Shown: piece by piece, positions 24,326 through 36,191 of the stretch
How positions within the stretch are numbered: the stretch's first letter is position 1
How the letters are laid out: each line of letters opens with the position of its first letter
Assembly: GCA_950295325.1 (NCBI GenBank)
Contig: OX485803.1
Location: 64,433,554 to 64,497,553, forward strand
Source: Polytrichum commune
Lineage: Eukaryota > Streptophyta > Polytrichopsida > Polytrichales > Polytrichaceae
Reading direction: 5' to 3'
DNA length: 64,000 nt
Program-made: the position numbers and the translations under genes
Notes under the pieces: generated by a model
What the model saw: only the letters and a program-made list of their open reading frames with translations
What the model was told of the DNA's origin: nothing
Databases searched by the model: none

Positions 24326-24755
24326 GTGTGATCAACCCAAACAACAGCACAGGAGCTTCATCGTGTGGCTCTCCTGTGACACCGTCACCAGCCATCACCA
24401 TGTCTCCGTTGCGCTTTCCGTTCCCAAACCTGCTCCCCCCGGAAACCTCAACCACCCATCCAACAATGTCTCCGAATCCACCCTCCAATGCTCACTCCCC
24501 ACATGCTGCATTGCACAATTCACACCCATGTGGCATCATCACCACCCACCCTGGCCACTTGGATCCCCCATGCCGCATGGTCCCACGAGCATGCTCCTGT
24601 ATGAACTCATTACGTCGCAATTCTCTCTCTTCGCGCTCTCATTCAAGCAGCCACCATACATTCAGCACTCGGAGTGATAATAACAGTAACAATAACATTC
24701 TCTGCGGGGATTTCTAGAGCTTCTCTCATTTCGAATTGGGAGCAACTCAGTTAAG
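24326..24755 (+). promoter_or_regulatory. Probable promoter/5' leader of the aldo/keto reductase
   Basis: C-rich, less A/T-rich segment between the minisatellite and the reductase ATG. A 129-codon frame (24328-24717) is open but of low complexity (Pro/Ser/Thr/His) with no domain, so I read the region as promoter and leader. Confidence 0.35.
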
Positions 24756-27700
24756 ATGGGTGCACTGGGGGTGAGCCATGCGGGAACTGCGATTCTGGGA
24801 CACAAGAGGACTTCGGTTGACAGTGGGAGTAGGAGAGTAGTGAGTGTGAGGAGGGGAGGGGCTCAGTGGAGGGCTTCTTTGAGGAGTGGGAGTAGTGGTG
24901 TGGTGCCAGATGTGAAGAAGGATGTGGAGGAGCAGGAATTAGTGCAATTGGGGCAGTCCAGTGTGATGGTGTCCAAGATTGGTATCGGTGCTTGGTCATG
25001 GGGGGATCGACTTTTCTGGAATGATAGCTGGGATGGTACGTATACTCATTTCTCTCTACACCAGATTGGTGGGTCATTGAGGATGTGAATTGGGTGGTAG
25101 TGCATTGTGATGCATCTCGTGAGTTGGAGTCATGCCAATATCAATCCTGTCAGGTGGGAGTAAGAGTTTTCCTGCAACATTGTGGTTATTCACATATTTG
25201 TTTCCGACGGAACAAGGAGTTCGACTCCTCGTATGTCAAGGGCATGTAGGTATATATCTACAGAGGATGAATTCAGATGTCTCTCCTATCGACTCATGTT
25301 ACGTCTCAAACGGAACAGGATCTGACGAGTACTTGATACTTGACAATTTTCAGGCGCCGAAGTGTCATTGAAAATTGGCAAGTGTAGGTAGCAATTTACA
25401 GAATTGGGCACTATTTCATCACTGAGAGTCCTTCTCTACAAATTCTAATGATGGCAAGGATGTGCAGATTTCTATCTACAGAGGTTCTCCAATTATTCTT
25501 GTATGTGATTTGCAGATAAGAAAATCAAGGATTCAAGGGATGCATTTAACGCCGGCATGGATGCTGGCCTAAACTTCTTTGATACCGCCGGTAATGCTTA
25601 CGTTTACCATGCCTGGCCTTGATGCATTTTGATTGCCATGTAGTTGCTTTCCTCCATTCCTCGACGTCAATTATCTCTTCAGACGCTGATGAAGTTTGTT
25701 GTCAATATCTTTTTTGCAGAGGTTTATGGAAGTCCACAGGTATGCTGCTGTAATCCTTATCCCTATCGCCCATAGTTTCAAAAAGTAGAACTTGGGCAAT
25801 TTGGGACACATCCTGATATGCAAGTTCAAGCATCTCCGAGCAAGCAATTTTAGTTCAAATTGCACCCGCAACCTAGTACTGACCGTCTATCCTGTCTGCA
25901 GTGGGCTGGTGGAGATGACTCCGAATCACTGTTAGGGAGGTGAGTGCGAATCTGGATTTCTTGGTGTTTCAGAAACATTATGATATTTTTCAGCATTTCA
26001 ATGTTTGCAAGTTCGACCAACAATCAAGCGAAACCTGGAATTTGAGAGCATGTTAATCTTGCAATGTGCAAAACCCAAAACCCTCAAAGAAATTGGAGGT
26101 TAAGAGAGCATAATTATTATATATCCCTTGTCATGCATTCATCAGTAGCCATACCAGGTTGGAAAGAAGAGCTTCAAGTTGCTTGAGAATTATCGTGATG
26201 TTTTTCACCTACACAAGTTCTGTAGGGTTGACCAATCAAGACAATCCTGAAGTTGAGTTTACGTTAACCTTCCAACGTGCAAATCTCAAAACTCTCGAAA
26301 TGTTGAGGTTAAGAAAACATATTTTATCGTCCATCCGGTTTCAAGCATGAGTCGTCAGTAATCAGCCATACCATGTTGGAATGGGGAGTTTCAAAAGAAG
26401 AATTGACGAAGCTGGAACATGAACTTCATAAATTCATATTGCAAAATTTTACATAACTTTGTGCTGACAGAGCAATCCGCGACCGGGAGCGCAAGGGTGG
26501 CAGTGGAAGGGCAGTTGTGGCTACCAAATTTGCAGCATTACCATGGAGATTCTCAAGGAGGAGTGTTGTTGTTGCACTTCGAGACTCACTGTCCCGCCTT
26601 GGTCTTTCTTCCATTGACCTATATCAACTCCACTGGTATGTATGCCAACGAACCCTTCCTATCACATTTGAAGTATCTTTTTTTTTGGGTGGGTAATTCG
26701 ACGGTGGTTGGAGATGACTTAAGATGCTGCTGTAATGTCATACCTGTATGGTTCGGTACTCAGATCTTCAAGGAGTTCTCAATAACCAGTTCATGTGTAA
26801 GCACAAAGATGGTGAACAATAACCTGACTATAGAGCCGCTGCGAAAACTGACATGATTTGTTGGTCTTTCTTGCAGGCCAGGGTTGTGGGGCAATGAAGG
26901 TTAGATCCTGCCTTATATACATTACCAACTTTTCCATCAAGAGCTTATCTCTTCCTTCAAACTTTCCCACTCATGGATTCGGAAAAACTACAACTATCAA
27001 CGACTTTTACCTCAAATTAAGAAGTGATCGCTCGATATTTGGCTGCACTGCAGATTAGAATGGATCCTGAAGGGAATGGAAGAATGCACTTGTATACCTC
27101 GGTTAGATAAGATTGGACCATGTACATACCTTTTGAACCAATTGACTGCAGCAAGTTAGTTTGTATGCCGATATTTCTTTCCATTTTGTGTGCAGGTTTC
27201 ATAGACGGCTTGGGTGATGCAGTGGAACAAGGCCTTGTGAAAGCTGTTGGTGTTTCTAATTACAATGGTTTGGCTCGTTCCCTTGCCATCAGTTTTAACA
27301 GAAGTATCCATGTAAAAACATCCAGTCATCTGCTTAGATATGAAGTTTAGGCCCAGTTCATTCCATGTAAGTATATAGTTGTTTGCACTCAAAACATTAT
27401 GTGTCACCCGCTTGTTAGTATGTGAAATTTTAATTTGTTTTCAGTTCCAAATGAGCATTCGACTTTTATATTGAACTGTAGAAAAAAGGCTACGAGACGC
27501 ACATGAGCAGCTTGCAAGACGTGGAATCCCATTAGCATCCAACCAGGTAAACTATCAGAAGCACTTCACAGAATATTTTTTATCATTGAATTAAGTCGAG
27601 TACCTGCAAAGAAATTGACAAGTCCACAAAAGAGCCCTCTAGTTTGGAGCACGAAGAAACATGTTGAACTTGGGGGGCGGCATACTTAATACAGGTGCAC

Positions 27701-29424
27701 TACAGTCTGATTTACCGACTACCTGAGGAAAATAATGTGAAGAAGACATGTGATGAACTTGGTGTCTCCCTCATTGCATACTCTCCGCTTGGCCAAGGTG
27801 CCTACTACTCGACTCCTTTTCCCTTGAATCTCCAAACTTCCTGCCAAACAATTGTACTCCGTAGTTAAGAAATAGACAAGTGGTCCTCTTTAATCTTTCA
27901 GTGTTTCAATCAACTCTATAAAAGCTTGCTCTTCAATCCTTATACTCCACAAGGTCCTTGGTCTCTCAAAAGGATCTAAATACATGCAATTCTTGTCCGT
28001 AATTGCAGGTGTCCTGAGTGGCAAATATTCTGCAGCCAATCCACCTTCTGGTCCACGGGGACGAACATACGACTCGGCTTTCCTTACGAGGGTCAGTAAC
28101 ATTATCCTTCATCTGCATGTACATAGATAGACCTGCAGTCATGTCCTCAATCCAATTCTTATGGATTGCTCAGGGTGTAGAAAAGATGGGTTTCAGGACT
28201 AGGAATTGAGGAGCTTTTGTTTGCCTGTGGTTATTACAGGCTGCGCCATTGTTGTCCAGAATGAGGGAAATTGGAGAAGAACATGGGAAATCATCAACAC
28301 AGGTAGAGTGAATGAAGTCCGCCCACTTCTGTGAGAATAAAAACTGCCATGCTCTCAAGCTCAATAGGAAAAACTTAACCATCGGTTATATATACATATT
28401 AGGATATTACAATGTAACTGCAATCCTACTTTATGAGTAGTTAAGAACTGTACTTAATATGGGTTTCCATTGTTTCAGCTTTTCCTTATCATTTTTGTCA
28501 TACCTGCAAACTACATGTGCATATCTCCATGAAAATGAAATATTATGGCTTTCTTGATACATTAGACCCCTCAAAGTACCGCTTAAAGAACCAGACTGCT
28601 GTTTTTAAGGCTTATTTTTCTCTAGGAATTTCTCTGTGCAGTCTGTAATTGTTATCAATTGTATGAATTTGTCAGGTTGCATTGAACTGGTTGCTACTTC
28701 AAGGGAATGTGGTCCCGATTCCAGGAGCCAAATCTGCTGCCCAGGTAATATATTCTGAACAGCGGCCCGAAACTTAATGTATGCTTCATAAATAAATTCT
28801 ATCTTATGAACAGCTATGTGTAAGATAGTTATTATGTCAAATCATTCCTTTTGCATTCAGAAAACTGGCTTGCAAACCTTCATCTAAGTGACAAAGTTTG
28901 GGATATAGCAACCTTGTCAAACTATCAAAACTGGAAATCCAAGTTTGATGTGTAGATGAATATTCAGATTGCTATTTATTTCACTATTGAGATTTGTTGG
29001 TCCATCACTACCATAGAGGGTGCTGTACTACATCTTTACAAGGGCTGGAATGTAGTTTCCCCATGGGAGTCAAATGGTTCTCAACCAATGTAATAGTGAA
29101 ATGTGGCAAAATCTGAGGAGAATCTATTTTTTCCTTGTTGAAATAGAGAGCGCTTTGCAGTATTGCTGCACTGTATTTAATGGTTGGATTGTATATCTGG
29201 CATTCCCTGTGGACAAGATATACAAGGTGTGAAACCTGTGTAACACTTATGCAGACATGAAAATGCATCATAAGGTTTTTTGTAATACAAGTATGTGGTC
29301 TATGCAGGCTAACGAATTTGCTGGAGCCCTTGGGTGGAGTTTGACCACGGACGAAGAGCGGGAGCTTCACACCTTGTCTAAAAGGGTTCAACCGGTGCGA
29401 GGATTCCCAGTTGAAGCATTCTAG
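24756..29424 (+). CDS. Chloroplast-type NAD(P)-linked aldo/keto reductase, 13 exons
   Basis: Exons 24756-25035, 25516-25590, 25720-25739, 25902-25939, 26471-26635, 26877-26899, 27196-27267, 27482-27546, 27695-27797, 28009-28091, 28240-28302, 28676-28744 and 29308-29424. All are GT-AG and in phase, giving 1,173 bp and 390 residues. Residues 1 to about 62 are a Ser/Arg/Gly-rich transit-like extension; the barrel starts near [20 protein letters not shown]. The catalytic tetrad is complete: Asp116 and Tyr121 (FFDTAEVYG), Lys157 (VVATK) and His192 (LYQLHW). SNYN (221-224), [11 protein letters not shown] and [12 protein letters not shown] form the cofactor pocket, and the protein ends RGFPVEAF. It resembles the plant plastid/plastoglobule reductases related to Arabidopsis At1g06690. 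It should reduce carbonyls with NADPH; the natural substrate is not deducible. Exons 3 (20 bp) and 6 (23 bp) are microexons. Confidence 0.93.
25982..26376 (+). repeat. Imperfect tandem duplication in reductase intron 4
   Basis: Two units offset by about 215 bp. Shared landmarks are GAT-TTTTTCA, TCAAG--A-CCTG, CA-CGTGCAAA or CAATGTGCAAA, GAGGTTAAGA, and AGCCATACCA-GTTGGA at 26149 and 26365. Confidence 0.7.
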
Positions 29425-29936
29425 GCCAATTAATATATACAACCGGTAATCTACTCCAAGTTCACCGTTTCACTCAATTTTTTTCTAGTTTTTGTTGGAT
29501 ATATCATGACTCTGGCCAATGGGTTTTAAGTCGATTGTTAAACTTGCACTTTTCACACAAAGTCTAGGTTAATTTGCACAAGAAAGCTTTGTTCCCTTGG
29601 AGCTGTGGAGGATTGCAAGGGAATGTAAAGTAATTCTTGGAGGGTTTGCATATCCAAAAAAACTTCTGCAGATCTGTAGAGTGCTGAACTTCATAAGCAC
29701 CAAGTAAATTTATTCATCAAATGAGATGCGGAATATTAACCCTAGATTGGATGTAAAATACTTGCTTTTGACACTATCTAGAGCCCTAAATACAAACTAT
29801 ATATATGAGGTCCTATGAACGATCCAGCAAAAGCTGGTACTGATGGATGTGAAAGATTTATTGCATGCAAGCTATGTGCAGTGATTATCTTATATCTATT
29901 TGATAAATATGTCTTCTAGAGGGAGAGAAGGAATTA
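29425..29936. other. Reductase 3' flank
   Basis: The 3' UTR and downstream DNA of the reductase. No other feature recognised. Confidence 0.4.
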
Positions 29937-30309
29937 AGGCATGTGCGTGTCATTTGGTTCGTTTTCCATGTTCTCCAACTTAAACCGATTAGATTTACAC
30001 AACAAAACTTGTGTTGCATTTGCAAATTTTTGATGAACCATCTGCAAAAACTGGATGGAAAATCGGACCTCCCCTGTCTAAGTTATGGTTATCGGAAGTG
30101 CATGTTTATTGATTTCTCAATTGGATACATAGGTCCTCCCAATTGTGTTCACTATTTAGTGTAGAGTAGTTGTTAATAAGTGAAGATGTAGCCCAATCTC
30201 TTTCAAACATGTGTCTTTATGATGTTTGCTCTTTAATCTTCACATGACCACATACCAATCAAATATAGGGGTCCGATCAAGAAAAGAAGTCACTTAATAC
30301 CCATCTACC
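29937..30309 (+). repeat. Dispersed repeat C, copy 1
   Basis: About 370 bp similar, in the same orientation, to 37612-38002. Shared blocks are CATGTTCTCCAACTT, TAGTTATGGTTAT, GTCCTCCCAA-T-TGTTCACT, and ACC-CA-ACCAATCA-ATATAGG. No terminal repeats or coding capacity noted. Confidence 0.7.
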
Positions 30310-30310
30310 T

Positions 30311-30404
30311 TATTGCATACGAGTGTACCTCTCACTCATCCACCATTAAAGCCCTGAAATAGTATGCAACACGGATGTAATTAACTTCTAAATGATTTGA
30401 CACC
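30311..30404 (+). repeat. Dispersed repeat D, copy 2
   Basis: Matches 1678-1773 in the J-protein intron (TTGCATACGAGTGTA, GCCCTGA-ATAGTAT, GATTTGACAC). It directly abuts repeat C copy 1. Confidence 0.6.
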
Positions 30405-30885
30405 ATCATAGGTCTAAGAATGGAAACAGTCGAGTTCCAATTCATTTCATGAATTGACTACAAACCTCCAGGGGGTCAGGTTTTTACGTTGGATGGATAA
30501 GAGGTACATGTATGCAATAATTCCCTCCATCTTAGAATGTAACTATTCTCTCCTAGCTATTCTATTCTTTAGTGTTTGAAGTAGCAGTCATGTGGCATGT
30601 CAAGGCGTTCACGAGACTTGGAGTCCAAACCATCCCTTACGGTAGGAGCACCTTAAATGAAGTCACTCCCCAAAACTAGGATCTAGAATACCCTAGCAAC
30701 CAAAGTGGGCAAGACCCATTGCTGTGATTTTTTTGCAATAACTTGCAATTGGACAAACACTTGCAATTAGATGCTTTCATTATAAGTATGTAGTGCTCTA
30801 GGTATGGGAATAAGGTAGACTACGGTATATCAAGACCAAGGGTGACAAAACAATTTTCACTTCAAAAAGTTGCATTGAATTTCAA

Positions 30886-31215
30886 TACACTCTAACCTCA
30901 CTAATATCATGTCTATGGCAACCAAAGTGCATGTGATATTAAGGAGATGCGTAGTGTTAACATGGGTGTGTGATGATAGAGAATAACTGTAACATGTGAC
31001 ATTATGGAATGATACAAAGCCAACATTGCAATAATGATAATGTTGACAATGTGATATGTGCAAGCATCTGCTTTGAATTATTTGGTGGATTGTTTTATAT
31101 CAAAACTTGTGATATATGGGAGGAAAATGTGACAAGGAGGGAGATTTAAATTGAGCACATATGTTCCCTAGGGTTTCAGCATATATGAGAGGGAGTGACA
31201 TTATAGAGGGTGACT
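30886..31215 (-). mobile_element. MITE family A, copy 3
   Basis: Inverted relative to copies 1 and 2. It starts TACACTCTAACCTCACTAAT, ends near ACATTATAGAGGGTGA, and shares interior blocks such as CATGTGACATTATGGAATGAT and GTGACAAGGAGGGAGATTT with their complements. More diverged at the far end. Confidence 0.65.
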
Positions 31216-32254
31216 CAACACAGACAAATGCACATGATTGGTGGTTGCCATCATCCACATCTTAGGCTCAAGATCATGTTTGGTGGCTAGTAGTACTATA
31301 ACAAGAATGGGATACGAAATCCAGGCATGAAAGAGGATAAATGACGGAATATTCCACAACATTCATATGTGGATGCAGGGAAAATTGTCCACTTTAAGCA
31401 TCACCGTGTTCTTTATTAGATTGTTTACCATCGAGTGGATAGATAGCACTGGACTTGCATCCCCTTTAATTTTACACCATTCAGGTATCTATAATGAGGA
31501 TTTCACATTTTTTGATACTAATAGGGGGGCTAGGGATTCACAGTGTCTACATAAACTCTTCTGTTAGCAGGGTGAAAAAAGTAGAGAAGTATTTTATAGT
31601 CTTAGAACAACTATTTTAAGATCATTGGACTCTAGAAATGGCATCAAAAATCCTAAATTAGTTTAGTGGACTCCACGTGGAATGAATCAGCTCTCAACCG
31701 TGTAGGGGACTTGTTTTTTTTAGATCCCCGTCATCTACGAGGGATGAGTCTACATAGACGCCACGAACCCCAAGTCCCACTTGGGAATGGGTATTTGACA
31801 GTACTTTTGTGTGTGATACCCGTTTGGGTCTATATCCCATGTAAGAATTTGCATACCTATATAAAATGGTCCTCATGTCAACCTGGTTTACAATGGTGCT
31901 GACCCAAATAATAGCTCGGGTATATAAAGATCCTCTCACCTTGAGATATTCACTAGATATTGATATTACACTTTTGATACCTATGGGTAAGGGGTTGAAA
32001 GGTGGTTTGAAACTACAGCTATTCAGTTGGAATTCCAATACCTATTTAAAGTCTTTACAAAATTAATCCAGTTCATCAAAAAATGATAAGAAACTCAAAA
32101 TCAATCAAGACAGTCTTTGTCTATTGGTTCAAACTAAACTATGTATAATGGAGTGTAGACTAGAAAGTTCATCAAAGTAAAAGAAAACCGTGTGTCCTTC
32201 TTGAAGAAGGACGTAGGTAAGGAAGAAATATCAGCTGATCATCAGGCGACGTAA
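31216..32254. other. Gene-free stretch
   Basis: No gene recognised. Short frames on both strands lack domains. The DNA near 31700-31900 is unusual in composition but has no identifiable origin. Confidence 0.35.
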
Positions 32255-32297
32255 AAATGTTGATGGTATGTTCTTAAAGAATATACCATCAACATTT
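32255..32297. repeat. Loopless 21-bp-arm palindrome
   Basis: The arms AAATGTTGATGGTATGTTCTT and its inverted partner differ at one position and meet with almost no spacer. A truncated third copy of the arm core (AATGTTGATGG) lies at about 32315. Confidence 0.8.
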
Positions 32298-33218
32298 CAT
32301 GACATTTAATGATAATGTTGATGGATTGCATAAATGGTTTATTCACAGTGGATTTTACTTGAAGAAGTTTTTTTGGGTCACTCCAAAATTGGTAATTTCA
32401 GGATTAACGTAGAGTTATGTTTGAATTATGAACTCAAAGATAATTGATGAATGCAATGTTTTTATAGTAATTGGGTCTTAAACAAGTGTGGACACATGCC
32501 ATGGTTTTCATTAGAAAACAAATAAATGCTATCCACAATATCTTCTCATCCCAAAAAATTACACATTTTTGGGTGTAATGCGTGCAAGGCCACACTAAAC
32601 ACCTTGAACCATTCGATGTCTAGAAACGGAGATCAGGCCCTGACAAATCTCCGGTCCACATTCAGTCCACCTTGGATTGGATGTCCGGTCTGGTGCGATC
32701 AAGTGTGGACTTGATGGGATTAAACAAATGTCAGGTGGAGAACTAATGGAACTAGTGTGAACCGGAACTTGACCCAAATTGTAACAAGCAATTTGGTGCA
32801 TTGATGGCTATAAATGTCTCTTAAATCTACGACATGGCGCATTTCAATTACTAGTTTTCCTATTATAGAGTACTATGAACATACCTTAACATTGGCATAG
32901 TCACGTCACGTGATTTGTGTCACATGATGCGTGACACGTGAATAACAATGATAAACAACCTTTCTCCGGATGAGACAAACCCCCTCCCTAGGGCCCAACA
33001 CGAAAGCAAAGTATTTGAATGAGCGGGTGTCATAGTTGGAGTCCTGAGTGTGTCCCGATGTGCATACCCTTATGTGGATAGTTTGCCCATAGACCTAAAC
33101 TCTTATTACAGATCAACACACATACCGTAAGGTGCTTCAAGGTTTGGTTTCAATGATTCAACAAGATGAGTTTCAAAAGAATATAAACTTCCACCTTTCA
33201 TCTACTAGAATTCCTTAA
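32298..33218. other. Gene-free stretch
   Basis: No gene or bounded element recognised. Confidence 0.35.
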
Positions 33219-34300
33219 CCTCTAATGTCATGTGCAATCATAATTTAGTCATGAGCAGTTCGTTCCGACCCCTTTGACTCAAGTTTGGATGGTTTCTGGA
33301 TTGTTTCAACTACTCCTCATGTTCATGCTATGTTTTGCCATGTGGATAGTTGTGATTCAACAAACTTAGTTATTCTTAGATTAATCAAACATGCAAGTGT
33401 GCGCTCAACTAGTTTATAATGGAACCGGTGCACGAGCCAAAACTTGACATTTGACACCTCCACGGTTTGAGGGCAGCATACCCTAACCATGTTTTTTGTT
33501 GATCCCTATGTGCAAATGATTCCCAATTGATTTGAAAATTTGCATGACACTCAGATGCAACATATCCAAAACATTTCCCATTATAATTTGTAGTTGGACA
33601 AGTGTTGGTGGGTGTAAATCCATGTGGAAGGTGCGCAAGTGTGGCATTGTTGCCTCAAATTGCAAAGCTTCCCAAAAAATCAAAAGTTAATGGTTTCAAG
33701 ATTAGTGAGTATAGGCATATTGCCCCTCTTTTGAATGAAGGTAACCTTTTGTCATTTGGAGATGATTTGAGTGGTGGCTCAATAAAAAAAACCAGCCCCA
33801 AATTAATTTCTAGTTTGTTGCCCCTCAAGACCACTATTGACATTCCTATTACAATCTCCTACATAATAGAACTTCAACGTTGGATTGTGGATATCCACCT
33901 CTAACTTGCAAATATCTATATGGTTGGATTTGTCAAAAAGGATTTAGATCTTTAGCTACAATCGCTAAAATTGGGGTCACATATTCTAAACAAATTTGAG
34001 GGATATTTGGTGTAGGAAGTTAGGGGTTAAGCCGCAAGCATATACTCTGGAGGCGACAAATGTCAAGTTTTGGTTCGTGGACCAGTTCCATTATAAACCG
34101 GTTGAGAGCACACTCCCATATTTGAATTAGTCTAAAATAGCTAATTGTGTTGAATCAAAATGATCCGTGTGGCAAAACATAGCATACTTTAACATGAACA
34201 AGAGGAGTAGTTGAAATAGTAAAAAACCATCCCAACTAGTGTCAAAGGGGTCATAGCGAATTGCTCACAACCAAATTATGGTCACATAGGACATCAGGGG
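33219..34300. mobile_element. Long-TIR DNA element, about 1.08 kb (MULE-like)
   Basis: Arms of about 240 bp at 33219-33463 and 34049-34300 are inverted copies. Shared blocks are CATAATTT, GACCCCTTTGAC, TTTCAACTACTCCTC, GCTATGTTTTGCCA and CAAAACTTGACATTTG. The interior of about 585 bp has a 100-codon frame (33602-33904) without a known domain. Long TIRs with a non-coding interior suit a non-autonomous Mutator-like element, but I could not confirm a 9-bp target duplication. Confidence 0.7.
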
Positions 34301-34350
34301 TCAAGATTTGAACCTGAACCCATCATCCACCTACCAATGCTCAACACTAA

Positions 34351-34751
34351 GGGCCATTTTACATGGGCCCCCAAGTCCTTAGTCCCAGTTCACTTGAGAT
34401 CAATCCGTGTAATCTCAATTGTTGAGAGCATGGAAGTTGGGACTTACCACTTCACATGGGTCCCAAGTCCCGAGTCCTAAGTGTGACATGGACGCCTACA
34501 TGGGGCAACAATTTTTGGAGGTGAAGCTCGGGACTTGCCTTAAGAATTAGGTCGAGCAAGAAGCTAGACCCAACTCGCAACACAAGTCCTTAGATCTATT
34601 TATTCGTGCACACAATAATCAAGATCCCATTAGAAAAATTCACACGTTATCATGCTCCCGATGGAGGCTCAAATGTTGGGGACCTCGCCTCCATATGGAG
34701 ACTTGTCGACACAAGTGGGACTTGGAAGTTGGGACCCCATGTGAACCGGCC
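34351..34751. mobile_element. TIR element family E, copy 1 (PIF/Harbinger-like ends)
   Basis: The ends read GGGCCATTTTACATGGG and, inverted, GGCCGGTTCACATGGGG, followed by CCCAA-TCC-AAGTCC blocks repeated several times inside. A related end occurs at 41309. The target duplication is not resolved. Confidence 0.5.
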
Positions 34752-35214
34752 GTGTAAGAAAATTGAAACATTACACTCAAATTCACGAGAATCTCTTCGA
34801 GTGACGAAGAACGCATGGGTGCACACAAATCACGTTTTCCTTCACATAATTTCATTCCGACCTCGAAAGAGTACCCGAGGACTCAACCTTGTGACGAGCG
34901 GTACTTCATGAGGAGTTACCGCAACCGACTTCGATTCCTTTGGGTGAGATAGATATGTAGACACTTATGTCCTCAAGCCTTGGGCCGCTTCACTTGCATT
35001 ACAATCCAAGTGATTGAACGATGGGCCACTGCCACTGCCACTGCAACTGCAATTGCTGTGGGGCTGAGGCTCCATTTTGGAAGCGGTCCCTGGCCCCGAG
35101 GCGCAGTACCACGGACACATCAAGGCTGGCACCACGCGGTTGGTTTTTTCACGGTTGGGTTTTTTCCGCATGCAAAAAACCAACCCAGTCGGTCGTATCA
35201 TCTGAGGTCCAGCA
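34752..35214. other. Spacer before the 145-bp minisatellite
   Basis: No gene. It includes a GCCACTGCCACTGCAACTGC simple repeat near 35026-35055. Confidence 0.4.
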
Positions 35215-36045
35215 ACATCCGGTTTTGTTCGTTGAAAATCGGGGTTTTTGCATTAAAACCCAAAGACCTGATGCATCGTCGGGAGAAAGAGTTGGGTTTT
35301 TCCCCTCCCTCGGTGAGAACTGCTGGGTGGAATACGTACGGCGGTGGCGGTGACGGTGGCGGTGGCTGGAATGAAACCATGGTTTTGTGCGTAGAAAATC
35401 GGGGTTTTTGCATCAAAACCAAAGACCTGATGCATCGCCCGGGAAAAAGTTGGGTTTTTTTCCACCCTTGGTGGTAGCTGTCGGCTAGAATACATACGGC
35501 GGCAGTTGGAATGAAACCATGGTTTTGTTCGTAGAAATCGGGGTTTTCGCATTAAAACCAAAAACCTGATGCATTGGCTGGGGAATAAAAAAGTTGGGTT
35601 TTTTCCACCCTTGATGATAATTGTTGGCTGGAATACATATGGCGGCAGCTGGAATAAAACCACGGTTTTGTTCGTAGAAATCGGGGTTTTGCATTAAATT
35701 AAAGCCAAAAACCTGATGCGTCGGCCGGGAAAAAAAAGTTGGGTTTTTTCCCACCCTTGATGGTAACTGCCAGCTGGAATACATACGGCGGCAACTGAAA
35801 TATAACCATGGATTTATTCGTAGAAATCAGGGTTTTGCATTCAAACCAAAAACCCAATTCATCAGCCGAAAAAAAAATTGGGGTTTTTCCCACCCTTGAT
35901 GAAAATTGTTGGTTGGAATGCATATGATGGCAGTTGAAATGAAACCATGGTTTTCTTTATAGAAAATCGAGGTTTTTGCATTAAAACCAAAAACCCAATG
36001 CACCGGCCGGGGAAAAAGTTGAGTTTTTTTCCCACCCTTGATACA
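35215..36045. repeat. Minisatellite, six units of about 139-160 bp
   Basis: The landmark AATCGGGGTTTT (or close variants) recurs near 35238, 35398, 35537, 35680, 35826 and 35966. Each unit also has AAACCATGGTTTT, AAAACCAAA-ACCTGATGCAT, AAGTTGGGTTTTTTCCACCC and GGAATACATACGGCGGC. Unit lengths are not multiples of three, so the minus-strand frames across it (for example VFGFNAKTPIF) shift between units and are unlikely to be a protein. Confidence 0.9.
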
Positions 36046-36173
36046 CACATACATATGTGGATCAACCCATCACGCTTGCAATTCCCCGAGGTCCTCCTCC
36101 TCAACCACCCTTTTCAAGGTGGCCTCTCTGGCGGGCCGGGCAGAGAGGGGGCCAAGCTCCAAGTTCGAACCCA

Positions 36174-36187
36174 CCCCCCCCCCCCCC
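36174..36187. repeat. C14 homopolymer
   Basis: A run of 14 C directly before repeat F copy 1. Similar C or G runs occur at 42730 and 43031. Confidence 0.9.
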
Positions 36188-36191
36188 AATT

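Noticed and set aside
24328-24717. 129-codon Pro/Ser/His-rich open frame upstream of the reductase
   Set aside because: Low-complexity composition from C-rich leader DNA. It overlaps another frame, has no domain, and lies between a minisatellite and the reductase start.
34275-34330. Minus-strand B-box-like GGTTCAAATCTTGACC, possible SINE
   Set aside because: It overlaps the end of the long-TIR element and lacks the other SINE features.
35253-36104. Repetitive protein on the minus strand (VFGFNAKTPIF units)
   Set aside because: The repeat period is not a multiple of three, so the frame changes from unit to unit; better explained as a minisatellite.
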